62,153 nt of DNA from Planctomycetota bacterium. GTDB taxonomy: Bacteria; Planctomycetota; PLA2; JAEUHO01. The DNA lies in NCBI GenBank assembly GCA_029259775.1, contig JAJDEN010000026.1, positions 124,059 through 186,211 on the forward strand, written 5' to 3'. Every line of letters starts with the position of its first letter. The first letter of the stretch is position 1. Positions 53,152 to 61,209 of this stretch are shown piece by piece. The notes beneath the pieces are model-generated. The model was not told the origin of the DNA. It saw only the letters and a program-made list of their open reading frames with translations, and made no database searches. The position numbers and the translations under genes were made by a program.

Positions 53152-54659
53152 TGTCGAACGGCAAGATCACCATCGACGGGCAGGTCCTGGACATCGTGCC
53201 GGGCAAGACCGTCATCCAGATTGCGAACGACGCGGGCATCGGGGTGCAGCACTACTGCTACCACCCCGGCCTCTCGATCGCGGGCAACTGCCGCATCTGC
53301 CAGGTCGAGGTGGAGGGCTGGGACCGTCCGCAGATCAGCTGCAAGCTCCAGCCGTCCGACGGCATGGTCGTGCACACGCAGAGCGAGTTCGCCAAGGACG
53401 CCCGCGAGGGGACGATGGAGATGCTCCTCGTCAACCACCCTCTCGACTGCCCGATCTGCGATCAGGCCGGTGAGTGCCATCTGCAGGACTACAGCTACGA
53501 GGTCGGCCAGGGCGCTGCCTCGTCACCGACCGCCAAGACGAACCTGCCGAAGAACGTCCCGTTCGGCAGCAAGATCGTCTACGACGCCGAGCGCTGCATC
53601 AAGTGCACCCTCTGCGTGCGCTTCTGCGAAGAGGTCACCGAGACCAACGAACTGGCGATGGCCGGTCGCAGCGACCACGAGATCGTGATCATGACGAGCC
53701 AGGGCGAGTTCGAGACGCCCTACTCGATGAACATCATCGATCTCTGCCCCGTCGGCGCGCTCACCTCACGCGACTTCCGCTTCAAGAGCCGCCTCTGGTT
53801 CATGGACTTCGCCGAGAGCGTCTGCACGGGCTGCGCGCGCGGCTGCAACGTCATGACCGGCGGCCGTGACGGATCGTTCCTCCGCATGGAGCCGCGCGAG
53901 AACCAGGCCGTCAACAAGTGGTGGATGTGCGACGCGGGTCGCCTCGGCTACAAGGCCGCCAACGTAGCCAGCCGCCTCGAGGCGCCGCTGGTGCGCAACG
54001 CCGACGGCGCGCTCGTCCAGGTCAACTGGGAGCGCGCGATCAGCGCCGCCGGCGCCGCCCTGAAAGGCGCGCCCGGCGACGTCCTCATCGACGGCGGTGC
54101 TACGCTCGAGGAGATGGCCCTCGCCAACGACCTCGCCGCCGCGATGGGGGGCAAGGCCAAGTACGCCGCCGCCACGGGCGAGGGCGATGACTTCCTGGTC
54201 GTCGCCGAGAAGGGCGCGAACGCCGCCGGCGCCGAGCTGCTCGGCCTCCCGCGTGCCAAGAAGGCCTCCGCCGCCTCGGTCGTGATCGTCGAGCGGGGCC
54301 AGCACATCACCGCGTCGATGCGCGACAAGAGCGGCGCGGTCGTCGTGTTCGCCATGGACGGCGAGCATGTGCCGGACTCAGCGCAGGTGGTCTTCCCGCT
54401 GCCCTCCTCCGCGGAGCGCAACGGCCTGCTCGTCAACTGCGACGGCATCGTGCAGGCGATCAGCAGCAACACGGCCATCGGGCCGAACAACCTGGCCGAT
54501 CCGATCGAGTTGATCGAGGACATCCTCGGCGAGCTCGACGACGGGTATGACTGGCGCGGCCGTGACGGCGTGCTCGCTTCGATCCGCGCGCTTCCGGCCT
54601 TCGCCAAGGTCGACTTCCCGGCCGGCTACGAAGCCGCCGGCGTGGGGGCCGGTTCATGA
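53151..54659 (+). CDS. nuoG: NADH-quinone oxidoreductase subunit G, short form
   Basis: A 502-residue iron-sulfur subunit. The N-terminal [2Fe-2S] domain has CYHPGLSIAGNCRICQVEV. The His-Cys3 motif is in HPLDCPICDQAGECHLQDY, and CIKCTLCVRFC follows. A CTGCARGCNV...WMCDAGR block comes next. The molybdopterin-type domain is reduced, so the protein is shorter than the common 700-900 residue form. ATG 53151 overlaps nuoF, and nuoH overlaps the stop. Confidence 0.94.
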   Translation: MSNGKITIDGQVLDIVPGKTVIQIANDAGIGVQHYCYHPGLSIAGNCRICQVEVEGWDRPQISCKLQPSDGMVVHTQSEFAKDAREGTMEMLLVNHPLDCPICDQAGECHLQDYSYEVGQGAASSPTAKTNLPKNVPFGSKIVYDAERCIKCTLCVRFCEEVTETNELAMAGRSDHEIVIMTSQGEFETPYSMNIIDLCPVGALTSRDFRFKSRLWFMDFAESVCTGCARGCNVMTGGRDGSFLRMEPRENQAVNKWWMCDAGRLGYKAANVASRLEAPLVRNADGALVQVNWERAISAAGAALKGAPGDVLIDGGATLEEMALANDLAAAMGGKAKYAAATGEGDDFLVVAEKGANAAGAELLGLPRAKKASAASVVIVERGQHITASMRDKSGAVVVFAMDGEHVPDSAQVVFPLPSSAERNGLLVNCDGIVQAISSNTAIGPNNLADPIELIEDILGELDDGYDWRGRDGVLASIRALPAFAKVDFPAGYEAAGVGAGS

Positions 54660-55927
54660 TCCACGCGCTCGCCAATCTGGGTCTGGGCATGCTCCATCAG
54701 CCCATCGCCTTCCTTTTTGGCTTCTTCGACCGTGCGGGCGACGGCTCGGCGACGTTCGGCTGGGTGATCGGCAAGATCCTGCTCGTGCTGCTGGTCACAC
54801 ACGTCATCCTCATCCTCGCCGCGCTCATGGTCTGGGCCGAGCGGCGCGTCAGTGCGTGGATGCAGGGCCGGCTCGGTCCGAACCGCGTGGGACCGGAAGG
54901 CCTGCTGCAGCCCCTCGCCGACCTCGGCAAGTTCATGTTCAAGGAGGACGTGATCCCCGGGCATGTGCACAAGGTCATGTACACGATCGCGCCGCTGATC
55001 ACGGTCATCCCGGCCATGATCACGTTCGCGGTCATCCCGTTCACGGGCAGCTTCGAGACCAGCGGCGCGACGGGTGACACCTTCATCCAGTCGTGGCAGA
55101 TCGCCGACCTCAACATCGGCGTGCTCTACATCCTCTCGGTCACGGGCCTGGGCGTGTACGGCCTCACGCTCGGCGGCTGGGCGAGCAACTCGAAGTACTC
55201 GCTGCTCGGCGGCGTCCGCGCCAGCGCGCAGATGATCTCCTACGAGCTCAGCCTGGGGCTCGCGGTCGTGCCGGTGGTGCTGATCGTCAGTTCGCTGAAC
55301 CTGGGCGACGTCATCGCGTGGCAGGCCGACAACGGCTGGATGGCCTTCCACCAGCCCCTGGCCGCGTTCATCTTCATGATCGCGGTCTACGCCGAGACCA
55401 ACCGCCTGCCCTTCGACATGCCCGAGGCCGAGACCGAGCTCGTGGCGGGCTATCACACCGAGTACAGCTCGATGAAGTTCGCGCTGTTCTTCATGGGCGA
55501 GTACACGGCGATGACCGTCGGCTCCGCGCTGCTGGTGACGCTGTTCCTTGGCGGCTGGACCTTCTTCGGCCTGGAGCAGCTCGGCTGGGCGATGGGCGTG
55601 CTCATCTTCTCGGCGAAGGTGCTGTTCTTCCTGTTCGCCTTCATCTGGGTGCGCTGGACCATCCCGCGCTTCCGCTACGACCAGCTCATGTGGCTCGGCT
55701 GGGGCATCTTCCTGCCGCTCACCCTCGTCAACGTGCTGTTGACGGCCGGCGCGCTGGCCATGGATCAGGCCTGGATCATGTGGATCCTGCCGCTCGTGTT
55801 GATCGCCTCCATCCTCATCGCCGCCTGGATCGGCTGGAAGCGCGATGAGAAGAAGTTCCAGCCGCTGTCCGACGCTCCGGGCGTGATTCCCGCCGGGGCG
55901 GCTACGGGCGAGGAGGCAAGCGCATGA
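54656..55927 (+). CDS. nuoH: NADH-quinone oxidoreductase subunit H
   Basis: A 423-residue membrane subunit at the junction with the peripheral arm. The signatures are AERRVSAWMQGRLGPNRVGP, ETNRLPFDMPEAETELVAGYHTEYSS and FFLFAFIWVRWTIPRFRYDQLM. Eight or more hydrophobic helices. The ATG overlaps nuoG, and the nuoI ATG overlaps its stop. Confidence 0.96.
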   Translation: MIHALANLGLGMLHQPIAFLFGFFDRAGDGSATFGWVIGKILLVLLVTHVILILAALMVWAERRVSAWMQGRLGPNRVGPEGLLQPLADLGKFMFKEDVIPGHVHKVMYTIAPLITVIPAMITFAVIPFTGSFETSGATGDTFIQSWQIADLNIGVLYILSVTGLGVYGLTLGGWASNSKYSLLGGVRASAQMISYELSLGLAVVPVVLIVSSLNLGDVIAWQADNGWMAFHQPLAAFIFMIAVYAETNRLPFDMPEAETELVAGYHTEYSSMKFALFFMGEYTAMTVGSALLVTLFLGGWTFFGLEQLGWAMGVLIFSAKVLFFLFAFIWVRWTIPRFRYDQLMWLGWGIFLPLTLVNVLLTAGALAMDQAWIMWILPLVLIASILIAAWIGWKRDEKKFQPLSDAPGVIPAGAATGEEASA

Positions 55928-56430
55928 CGGCCAAGGTCAAGCTGGTGAAGCGCCGGCGGTCGACCTTCCTCGACCGCCTCTACTTCCCTGCGATCGTCAC
56001 GGGCTTGGGCATCACGTTCAAACGGATGTTCAAGAAGAAGGAGACGATGCAGTTCCCCGAGGAGCGCTGGACCGTCCGCGAGCAGTATCGCGGCATGCCG
56101 GTGCTCGTCGAGGACGACGAGGGACGCCCCAAGTGCGTGGCCTGCTCGCTCTGTGAGTACGTCTGCCCGCCGAAGGCGATCTACATCGTTGGACGGGAGC
56201 TCGAAGACGGCAACACGGTCGAGCGCGGTCCCGCCGTGTTCGACCTGAACATGTTGCGGTGCATCTACTGCGGTCTGTGCGAAGAGGCCTGCCCCGAGGA
56301 AGCCATCTTCATGTCCGAGACCTACATGGTCTGGGGAGCCGAGCGCGAAGACATGATCTTCCACAAGGAGAAGCTCTACGAGCTCGGTGGTGTTCGCGCC
56401 CAAGGCGTGAAGAAATGGAAGGACAAATGA
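55924..56430 (+). CDS. nuoI: NADH-quinone oxidoreductase subunit I
   Basis: A 168-residue ferredoxin-like subunit holding clusters N6a and N6b. Two motifs are present: CVACSLCEYVCP and CIYCGLCEEACPEEAI. ATG 55924 overlaps nuoH. Its stop overlaps the ATG of a leader ORF, not nuoJ itself. Confidence 0.96.
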   Translation: MTAKVKLVKRRRSTFLDRLYFPAIVTGLGITFKRMFKKKETMQFPEERWTVREQYRGMPVLVEDDEGRPKCVACSLCEYVCPPKAIYIVGRELEDGNTVERGPAVFDLNMLRCIYCGLCEEACPEEAIFMSETYMVWGAEREDMIFHKEKLYELGGVRAQGVKKWKDK

Positions 56431-56585
56431 CGACGGCCCTGTTCGTCATTTTCGGCGCGACCACCCATGCGACCTGCGGTCGCACGGGACCCGCTGGAGA
56501 CTGCGCGCGCGCGCACGCCCTCGCCGGCTCGGGCGCAGGATCGAGGCGTGCGCCGGCCGGCGCGCCCCTGGGAGGGGTCCAATGA
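56427..56585 (+). CDS. 52-codon leader ORF repeating the NuoJ N-terminus
   Basis: An ORF beginning MTTALFVIFGAT, identical to the first 12 residues of NuoJ, then 40 residues of unrelated Ala/Gly/Arg-rich sequence with no membrane segment. The ATG overlaps the nuoI stop (ATGA) and the TGA overlaps the nuoJ ATG. The 36 bases shared with nuoJ differ at seven third positions and nowhere else. The insert contains a hairpin TGCGACC-TGC-GGTCGCA (56468-56484) and a 14-bp palindrome (56550-56563). Either a remnant of an older nuoJ start or a coupling/leader peptide. Confidence 0.65.
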   Translation: MTTALFVIFGATTHATCGRTGPAGDCARAHALAGSGAGSRRAPAGAPLGGVQ

Positions 56586-57097
56586 CTACCGCCCTCTTCG
56601 TGATCTTCGGGGCTACCGCATTGGCTTCGGCGCTGCTGGCCGTGACCCGCAAGAACCCCGTCGCCTCTGCCATGTGGCTGGTGATGATGTTCTTCGGTCT
56701 CGCGGGCGGGTACGTGGTGCTCGAGGCGTACTTCGTCGCTGCCGTGCAGGTGCTGGTCTACGCCGGCGCGATCATGGTGCTGTTCCTCTTCGTGATCATG
56801 CTCCTCGACCTCCGGTCGGAGCACCTCATGGAAGAGGAGGCCCCCCGCATGCCGATCCTCGGCGTGGCGGCGGCGGTGCTGTTCCTGGCCGTGTCGGGCA
56901 TCGCGCTGCTGAACGCCGTCGACGACGGCATGTTCCCCGACGCCGCGGCGCGCGCGACCCTCGAGCTCGACGGCAGCGCCCGGGCGATCGGTGAGTCCCT
57001 CTTCGGCACCTGGCTGCTGGCCTTCGAGGTCACCAGCGTGCTGTTGTTGGGCGCCATCTTCGGCGCCGTGATCCTGACGAAGCGGAGGCTGACGTGA
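56582..57097 (+). CDS. nuoJ: NADH-quinone oxidoreductase subunit J
   Basis: A 171-residue membrane subunit. The helical pattern and conserved KNPVASAMWLVMMFFGLAG, then VQVLVYAGAIMVLFLFVIML, are typical. GGGAGGGG lies at 56570-56577, just before the ATG at 56582. The start overlaps the leader ORF stop and nuoK overlaps its own stop. Confidence 0.95.
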   Translation: MTTALFVIFGATALASALLAVTRKNPVASAMWLVMMFFGLAGGYVVLEAYFVAAVQVLVYAGAIMVLFLFVIMLLDLRSEHLMEEEAPRMPILGVAAAVLFLAVSGIALLNAVDDGMFPDAAARATLELDGSARAIGESLFGTWLLAFEVTSVLLLGAIFGAVILTKRRLT

Positions 57098-57552
57098 CGC
57101 TCGCTTCCGCACTGCTCGCGCCCGTCCTCGGCGCGGGCCTCGCCATCCCGATCGAGTGGGTGATCGGCCTGGGGCTCGCCCTGTTCAGCGTGGGCATCCT
57201 CGGCGTCGCCTGCCGGCGCAACATCCTGATCATGCTGCTCTCCGTGGAGATCATGCTGAACGCAGCCAACGTGGTCCTCGTCGGCTTCTCGCGCATGCAC
57301 AGCGAGATCAGTGGCCAGGTCTTCGTGTTCTTCTCGATGACCGTCGCGGCCGCCGAGGTCGCTGTCGGTCTGGCGATCCTCATCGCGGTCTACCGCCTGC
57401 GCCGGAGCATCGACGCCGACGACACGACGCAACTGCGCGAGATCGACTACGGCCCGTTGCCGCCCATCAAGCTCGAGGGCGAGCCGAGCCATCACGCGCA
57501 TGACGACCACGACGACGCCGCCGAGCCTGTCGGCGCGGCTGGGGGGGCCTAA
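57094..57552 (+). CDS. nuoK: NADH-quinone oxidoreductase subunit K, extended C-terminus
   Basis: A 152-residue subunit. The three-helix core has LGVACRRNILIMLLSVEIMLNA with the conserved Glu, and AAAEVAVGLAILIAVYRLR. About 45 extra residues follow, with a His/Asp-rich end (HHAHDDHDD), unlike the usual ~100-residue form. GTG start at 57094 overlaps the nuoJ stop. Confidence 0.93.
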   Translation: MTLASALLAPVLGAGLAIPIEWVIGLGLALFSVGILGVACRRNILIMLLSVEIMLNAANVVLVGFSRMHSEISGQVFVFFSMTVAAAEVAVGLAILIAVYRLRRSIDADDTTQLREIDYGPLPPIKLEGEPSHHAHDDHDDAAEPVGAAGGA

Positions 57553-57555
57553 CCC

Positions 57556-59604
57556 ATGTCCTTGGGCAATCTCGATCTGGGCAATCTTGATCTCGGGTTC
57601 CTGACTGTCCTGGCCGCTGACGCGGGCGGGCTGGTCACGAGCGGTTTCACGTCGTGGGCGGCGTGGGTGATCCTCTTCACCCCGCTCCTCGTGGCGTTCC
57701 TCGTGACGGCCGTGCCGGCCATCCGCAAGAACAACTACCTCGCCGCGGCGCTGTCCATCGGCTCCGTCGGCCTGGGACTCGTCCTCACGCTGGTCGTGTA
57801 CTTCTTCCCGATGCTCTCGGAGGGCGGCAACGTCTACGAGCACATCGTCAGTTGGGTAGCCATCGGCGACTCGGCCCTGATCACGTTCGGCACGCGCATG
57901 GACGCGCTGGCCGTGACGATGACGCTCGTCGTGACGGGCGTAGGCTTCGCGATCTTCGTCTTCGCTCTCGGCTACATGAAGGGCGACGAGAGCATGGGCC
58001 GGTTCTACGGCAAGTTCGCGCTCTTCGTCTTCTCGATGCTCGGCATCGTGATGTCGCCCAACTTCTTCCAGACGTTCATCTTCTGGGAGCTCGTGGGCGT
58101 CAGCTCGTACCTGCTGATCGGCTACTACTGGAAGAAGCACTCCGCGGGTGAGGCGGCCAAGAAGGCCTTCATGACCAACCGCGTGGGCGACTTCGGCTTC
58201 CTGCTGGGCATCCTCATGGTCTGGGCTGCGGTCGGTGACGCCACCGGCGCCTACGGCCAGGGGCTCTACAGCGCGTTCGACTTCACGGTCATCGAGAAGG
58301 CCATCGCCGGCGCGGGCGGCCTCTCGGAGCTCTTCTGGAACAACATCGGCTTCGCGGCCATCGCCGCGGCGCTCATCTTCTGCGGCGCGATGGGCAAGAG
58401 CGCCCAGTTCCCGCTGCACGTCTGGCTGCCGGACGCCATGGAGGGCCCGACGCCCGTCTCGGCGCTCATGCACGCGGCCACGATGGTCGCGGCCGGCATC
58501 TACCTGGTCATCCGCTGCAACTTCATCTTCGCCTACGCGGAGTGGGCGCCGACGTTGATCTGCTGGATCGGCGGCATCACGGCGTTCATCGCCGCGTCGA
58601 TGGCGATAACCCAGAACGACATCAAGAAGGTGCTCGCCTACTCGACGCTGTCGCAGCTCGGCTACATGACGATGGCGCTCGGTGCCGGCGCGTACACCGC
58701 CGCGATGTTCCACCTCACGACGCACGCCTTCTTCAAGGCGCTGCTGTTCCTGTGCGCCGGCAGCGTGATCCATGGCTGCCACCACGAGCAGGACATGCTC
58801 AAGATGGGTGGCATCAAGAAGTACATGCCGTCCACCCACAAGACCTGGGTCATCGGCACGTTGGCGCTCTGCGGTATCTTCCCGCTGGCCGGCTTCTGGT
58901 CGAAGGACGAGATCCTCGGCGCCGCGTCGAGCAACACGTCGATCGGCATGAGCGCGACGATCCTGTGGGGCGTCGGCACGCTGGTCGCGTTCATGACGGC
59001 CTTCTACATGGGGCGCGCCTGGTTCATGACGTTCCGCGGCAAGTATCGCGGTGAGCACGAGCCGCACGAGAGCCCGAAGGTGATGACGATCCCGCTGTGG
59101 ATCCTTGCGATCTTCAGCATCTTCATCGGCTTCGTGGGCGTGCCGGGCGAAGGCAACCTCATCGAGCACTTCCTGCACAGTTGGCATGTGGGCGGACCGG
59201 CGCAGTTCCACATGAGCGTCGCATTGATCAGCACGATCGTGGCGATTTTGGGCCTCGTGCTCGCGTTCAAGATCTACGGCAAGGGCACCGGCAAGGACCC
59301 GCTGCCGGAGAAGCTCGGTGGGCTGTGGACGCTGTGGGCGAACCTCTGGTACATCGATCGTTTCTACCTCTGGCTCGTGCGCGTCGTGCAGCAGGGGATT
59401 GCGAAGCTCTGCTGGTGGTTCGAGCGCTGGGTCGTCATCCAGGGCTTGTTCAACGCGACAGCACGCGGCACCCGCATCGTCGGCGAGCAGGTGCGCCAGG
59501 CGCACACCGGCCGCCTCGGCTCGTACGTGACGAGCTTCGTCCTCGGCGCCGTGATCGTGATGATCCTCGTGCTCGTCCAGGTCAAGGTCGGAGGGGGGAG
59601 CTGA
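57556..59604 (+). CDS. nuoL: NADH-quinone oxidoreductase subunit L
   Basis: A 682-residue antiporter-like proton pump. It has FIFWELVGVSSYLLIGYYW, KSAQFPLHVWLPDAMEGPTPVSALMHAATMVAAG-type blocks, STLSQLGYMTMALG and THAFFKALLFLCAGSVIHG. A C-terminal horizontal helix extension is present. The N-terminus carries a short LGNLDLGNLDLG tandem. It starts three bases after nuoK. Confidence 0.96.
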   Translation: MSLGNLDLGNLDLGFLTVLAADAGGLVTSGFTSWAAWVILFTPLLVAFLVTAVPAIRKNNYLAAALSIGSVGLGLVLTLVVYFFPMLSEGGNVYEHIVSWVAIGDSALITFGTRMDALAVTMTLVVTGVGFAIFVFALGYMKGDESMGRFYGKFALFVFSMLGIVMSPNFFQTFIFWELVGVSSYLLIGYYWKKHSAGEAAKKAFMTNRVGDFGFLLGILMVWAAVGDATGAYGQGLYSAFDFTVIEKAIAGAGGLSELFWNNIGFAAIAAALIFCGAMGKSAQFPLHVWLPDAMEGPTPVSALMHAATMVAAGIYLVIRCNFIFAYAEWAPTLICWIGGITAFIAASMAITQNDIKKVLAYSTLSQLGYMTMALGAGAYTAAMFHLTTHAFFKALLFLCAGSVIHGCHHEQDMLKMGGIKKYMPSTHKTWVIGTLALCGIFPLAGFWSKDEILGAASSNTSIGMSATILWGVGTLVAFMTAFYMGRAWFMTFRGKYRGEHEPHESPKVMTIPLWILAIFSIFIGFVGVPGEGNLIEHFLHSWHVGGPAQFHMSVALISTIVAILGLVLAFKIYGKGTGKDPLPEKLGGLWTLWANLWYIDRFYLWLVRVVQQGIAKLCWWFERWVVIQGLFNATARGTRIVGEQVRQAHTGRLGSYVTSFVLGAVIVMILVLVQVKVGGGS

Positions 59605-59605
59605 C

Positions 59606-61207
59606 ATGAACCCCCTCCTCATCATCCTCCTGTCGCCTGCCATCGCCACATGCGTCCTGTTTCTGGTGCCCGGCGAGAACAAGAAGCTCGTGCGAGCCAT
59701 CGCCCTCGCGTCGGCTTCGCTCGCGCTCGCCACGGCGCTGCTGCTCTTCGTCGGCATCGGCGATGCGCCCATCAGCGAAACCGCCAACGCCGGGACTCCC
59801 GAGGCCCATCACTACAAGCACGTAATGAGCGTGCCCTGGGTCGAGTCGCTCGGCTTGCAATTCAAGCTCGGTGCGGATGGCGTGAGCGCCGCGATGGTGT
59901 TGCTCACGGCGTTCATCATCTTCGCGGGCGTCATCGTCTCGTTCACGATCCAGACGCGCGTCAAGGAGTACTACATCTGCCTCCTGGCGCTGGTGACCGG
60001 CGTCTTCGGGGTCTTCACGTCGCTCGACCTGTTCTTCTACTACTTCTTCTACGAACTCGCCGTGATTCCCATGTTCCTGCTCATTGGGATCTGGGGCAGT
60101 ACGACCAAGACCGTAGATCAGCAGTACGCGACGATGAAGCTCGTGCTCGTGCTTTCCGGCGGCGCCGTCCTCGCGCTCGTGGGGCTGCTCGCGCTGTACA
60201 CGCACAGCGGTACGTTCGACATGGTCGCGCTCGAGCAGATCACGATTCCGCGCGACATGCAGATGATCTGGTTCCCGGTGATCTTCATCGGCTTCGCGAG
60301 CCTCATCCCGATGTGGCCCTTCCATTCGTGGAGCCCCGCGGGTCACGCGTCCGCGCCTGCCGCCGTGTCGATGCTGCACGCAGGGGTCTTGATGAAGCTG
60401 GGCGCATTCGGCGTGCTGCGCATCGCCATGGGCTTCATGCCGGAAGCCGCGGCGGTCTACCTGCCGTGGGTGGGCGTCCTGTGCTGCTTCAACATCGTCT
60501 ACGGCGGCATGGTCGCCATCTCGCACCAGGACCTGAAGCTGGTCATTGGCTACTCGTCGTCCAGCCACATGGGGTACGTGTTGCTGGGACTGGCATCCGT
60601 GACGATGGCCGGATTCTCCGGCGCCGTCTTCCTCATGTTCGCGCACGGCATCATGACGGCGTTGGCCTTCGCGCTCATCGGCTGGTTCTACGACCAGACC
60701 CACACCCGCATGATGAGTGACCTCGGCGGTTTGATGCGTGTCATGCCCTTTGCGGGCGTGTGTTTCATCATCGCCTGTATGGCGTCGGCCGGCCTGCCGG
60801 GCTTCGCCAACTTCACGAGTGAGTTGCTCGTGATTCTCGGCGCCTGGGAAAGCGAGTCGCTCTTCACCAAGCTGCCTGCCGTGCTGGCGGTCTGGGGTCT
60901 CGTCATCACCGGCGTGTACCTGCTGCGTGCCGTCAAGAGCGTCTGGTACGTCGACATGCCGTCACGCTGGGAAAACCTCAAGGACGCCGTGACGCCGATC
61001 CAGAAGACGCCGTACGTCGTGCTGATCGCCGTGCTGGTGTTCTTCGGCTTCTACCCCAAGGCCATGCTGGACACGATCGAGGACGGCATCCGGCCCGTGT
61101 TCCTGCGCATCCAGGACGCCCGCGACGCAGGCGACACGGCGGCCGCCCTGCCGCAGCCGCTGCGTGATGCCGCACCCGATGATGCCGATGCGCGGGAGGG
61201 GCGCTGA
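59606..61207 (+). CDS. nuoM: NADH-quinone oxidoreductase subunit M
   Basis: A 533-residue antiporter-like subunit. It has FYYFFYELAVIPMFLLIGIWG, PMWPFHSWSPAGHASAPAAV, SMLHAGVLMKLGAFG and YSSSSHMGYVLLGL. Fourteen or so hydrophobic helices. It lies one base after nuoL and two bases before nuoN. Confidence 0.96.
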   Translation: MNPLLIILLSPAIATCVLFLVPGENKKLVRAIALASASLALATALLLFVGIGDAPISETANAGTPEAHHYKHVMSVPWVESLGLQFKLGADGVSAAMVLLTAFIIFAGVIVSFTIQTRVKEYYICLLALVTGVFGVFTSLDLFFYYFFYELAVIPMFLLIGIWGSTTKTVDQQYATMKLVLVLSGGAVLALVGLLALYTHSGTFDMVALEQITIPRDMQMIWFPVIFIGFASLIPMWPFHSWSPAGHASAPAAVSMLHAGVLMKLGAFGVLRIAMGFMPEAAAVYLPWVGVLCCFNIVYGGMVAISHQDLKLVIGYSSSSHMGYVLLGLASVTMAGFSGAVFLMFAHGIMTALAFALIGWFYDQTHTRMMSDLGGLMRVMPFAGVCFIIACMASAGLPGFANFTSELLVILGAWESESLFTKLPAVLAVWGLVITGVYLLRAVKSVWYVDMPSRWENLKDAVTPIQKTPYVVLIAVLVFFGFYPKAMLDTIEDGIRPVFLRIQDARDAGDTAAALPQPLRDAAPDDADAREGR

Positions 61208-61209
61208 CC

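Noticed and set aside
56758..59787. A 1009-codon open frame on the minus strand
   Set aside because: It is antisense to nuoJ, nuoK and nuoL, all with clear family motifs. Its translation is Arg/His/Asp-rich with no fold; GC-rich coding strands often give long antisense frames.
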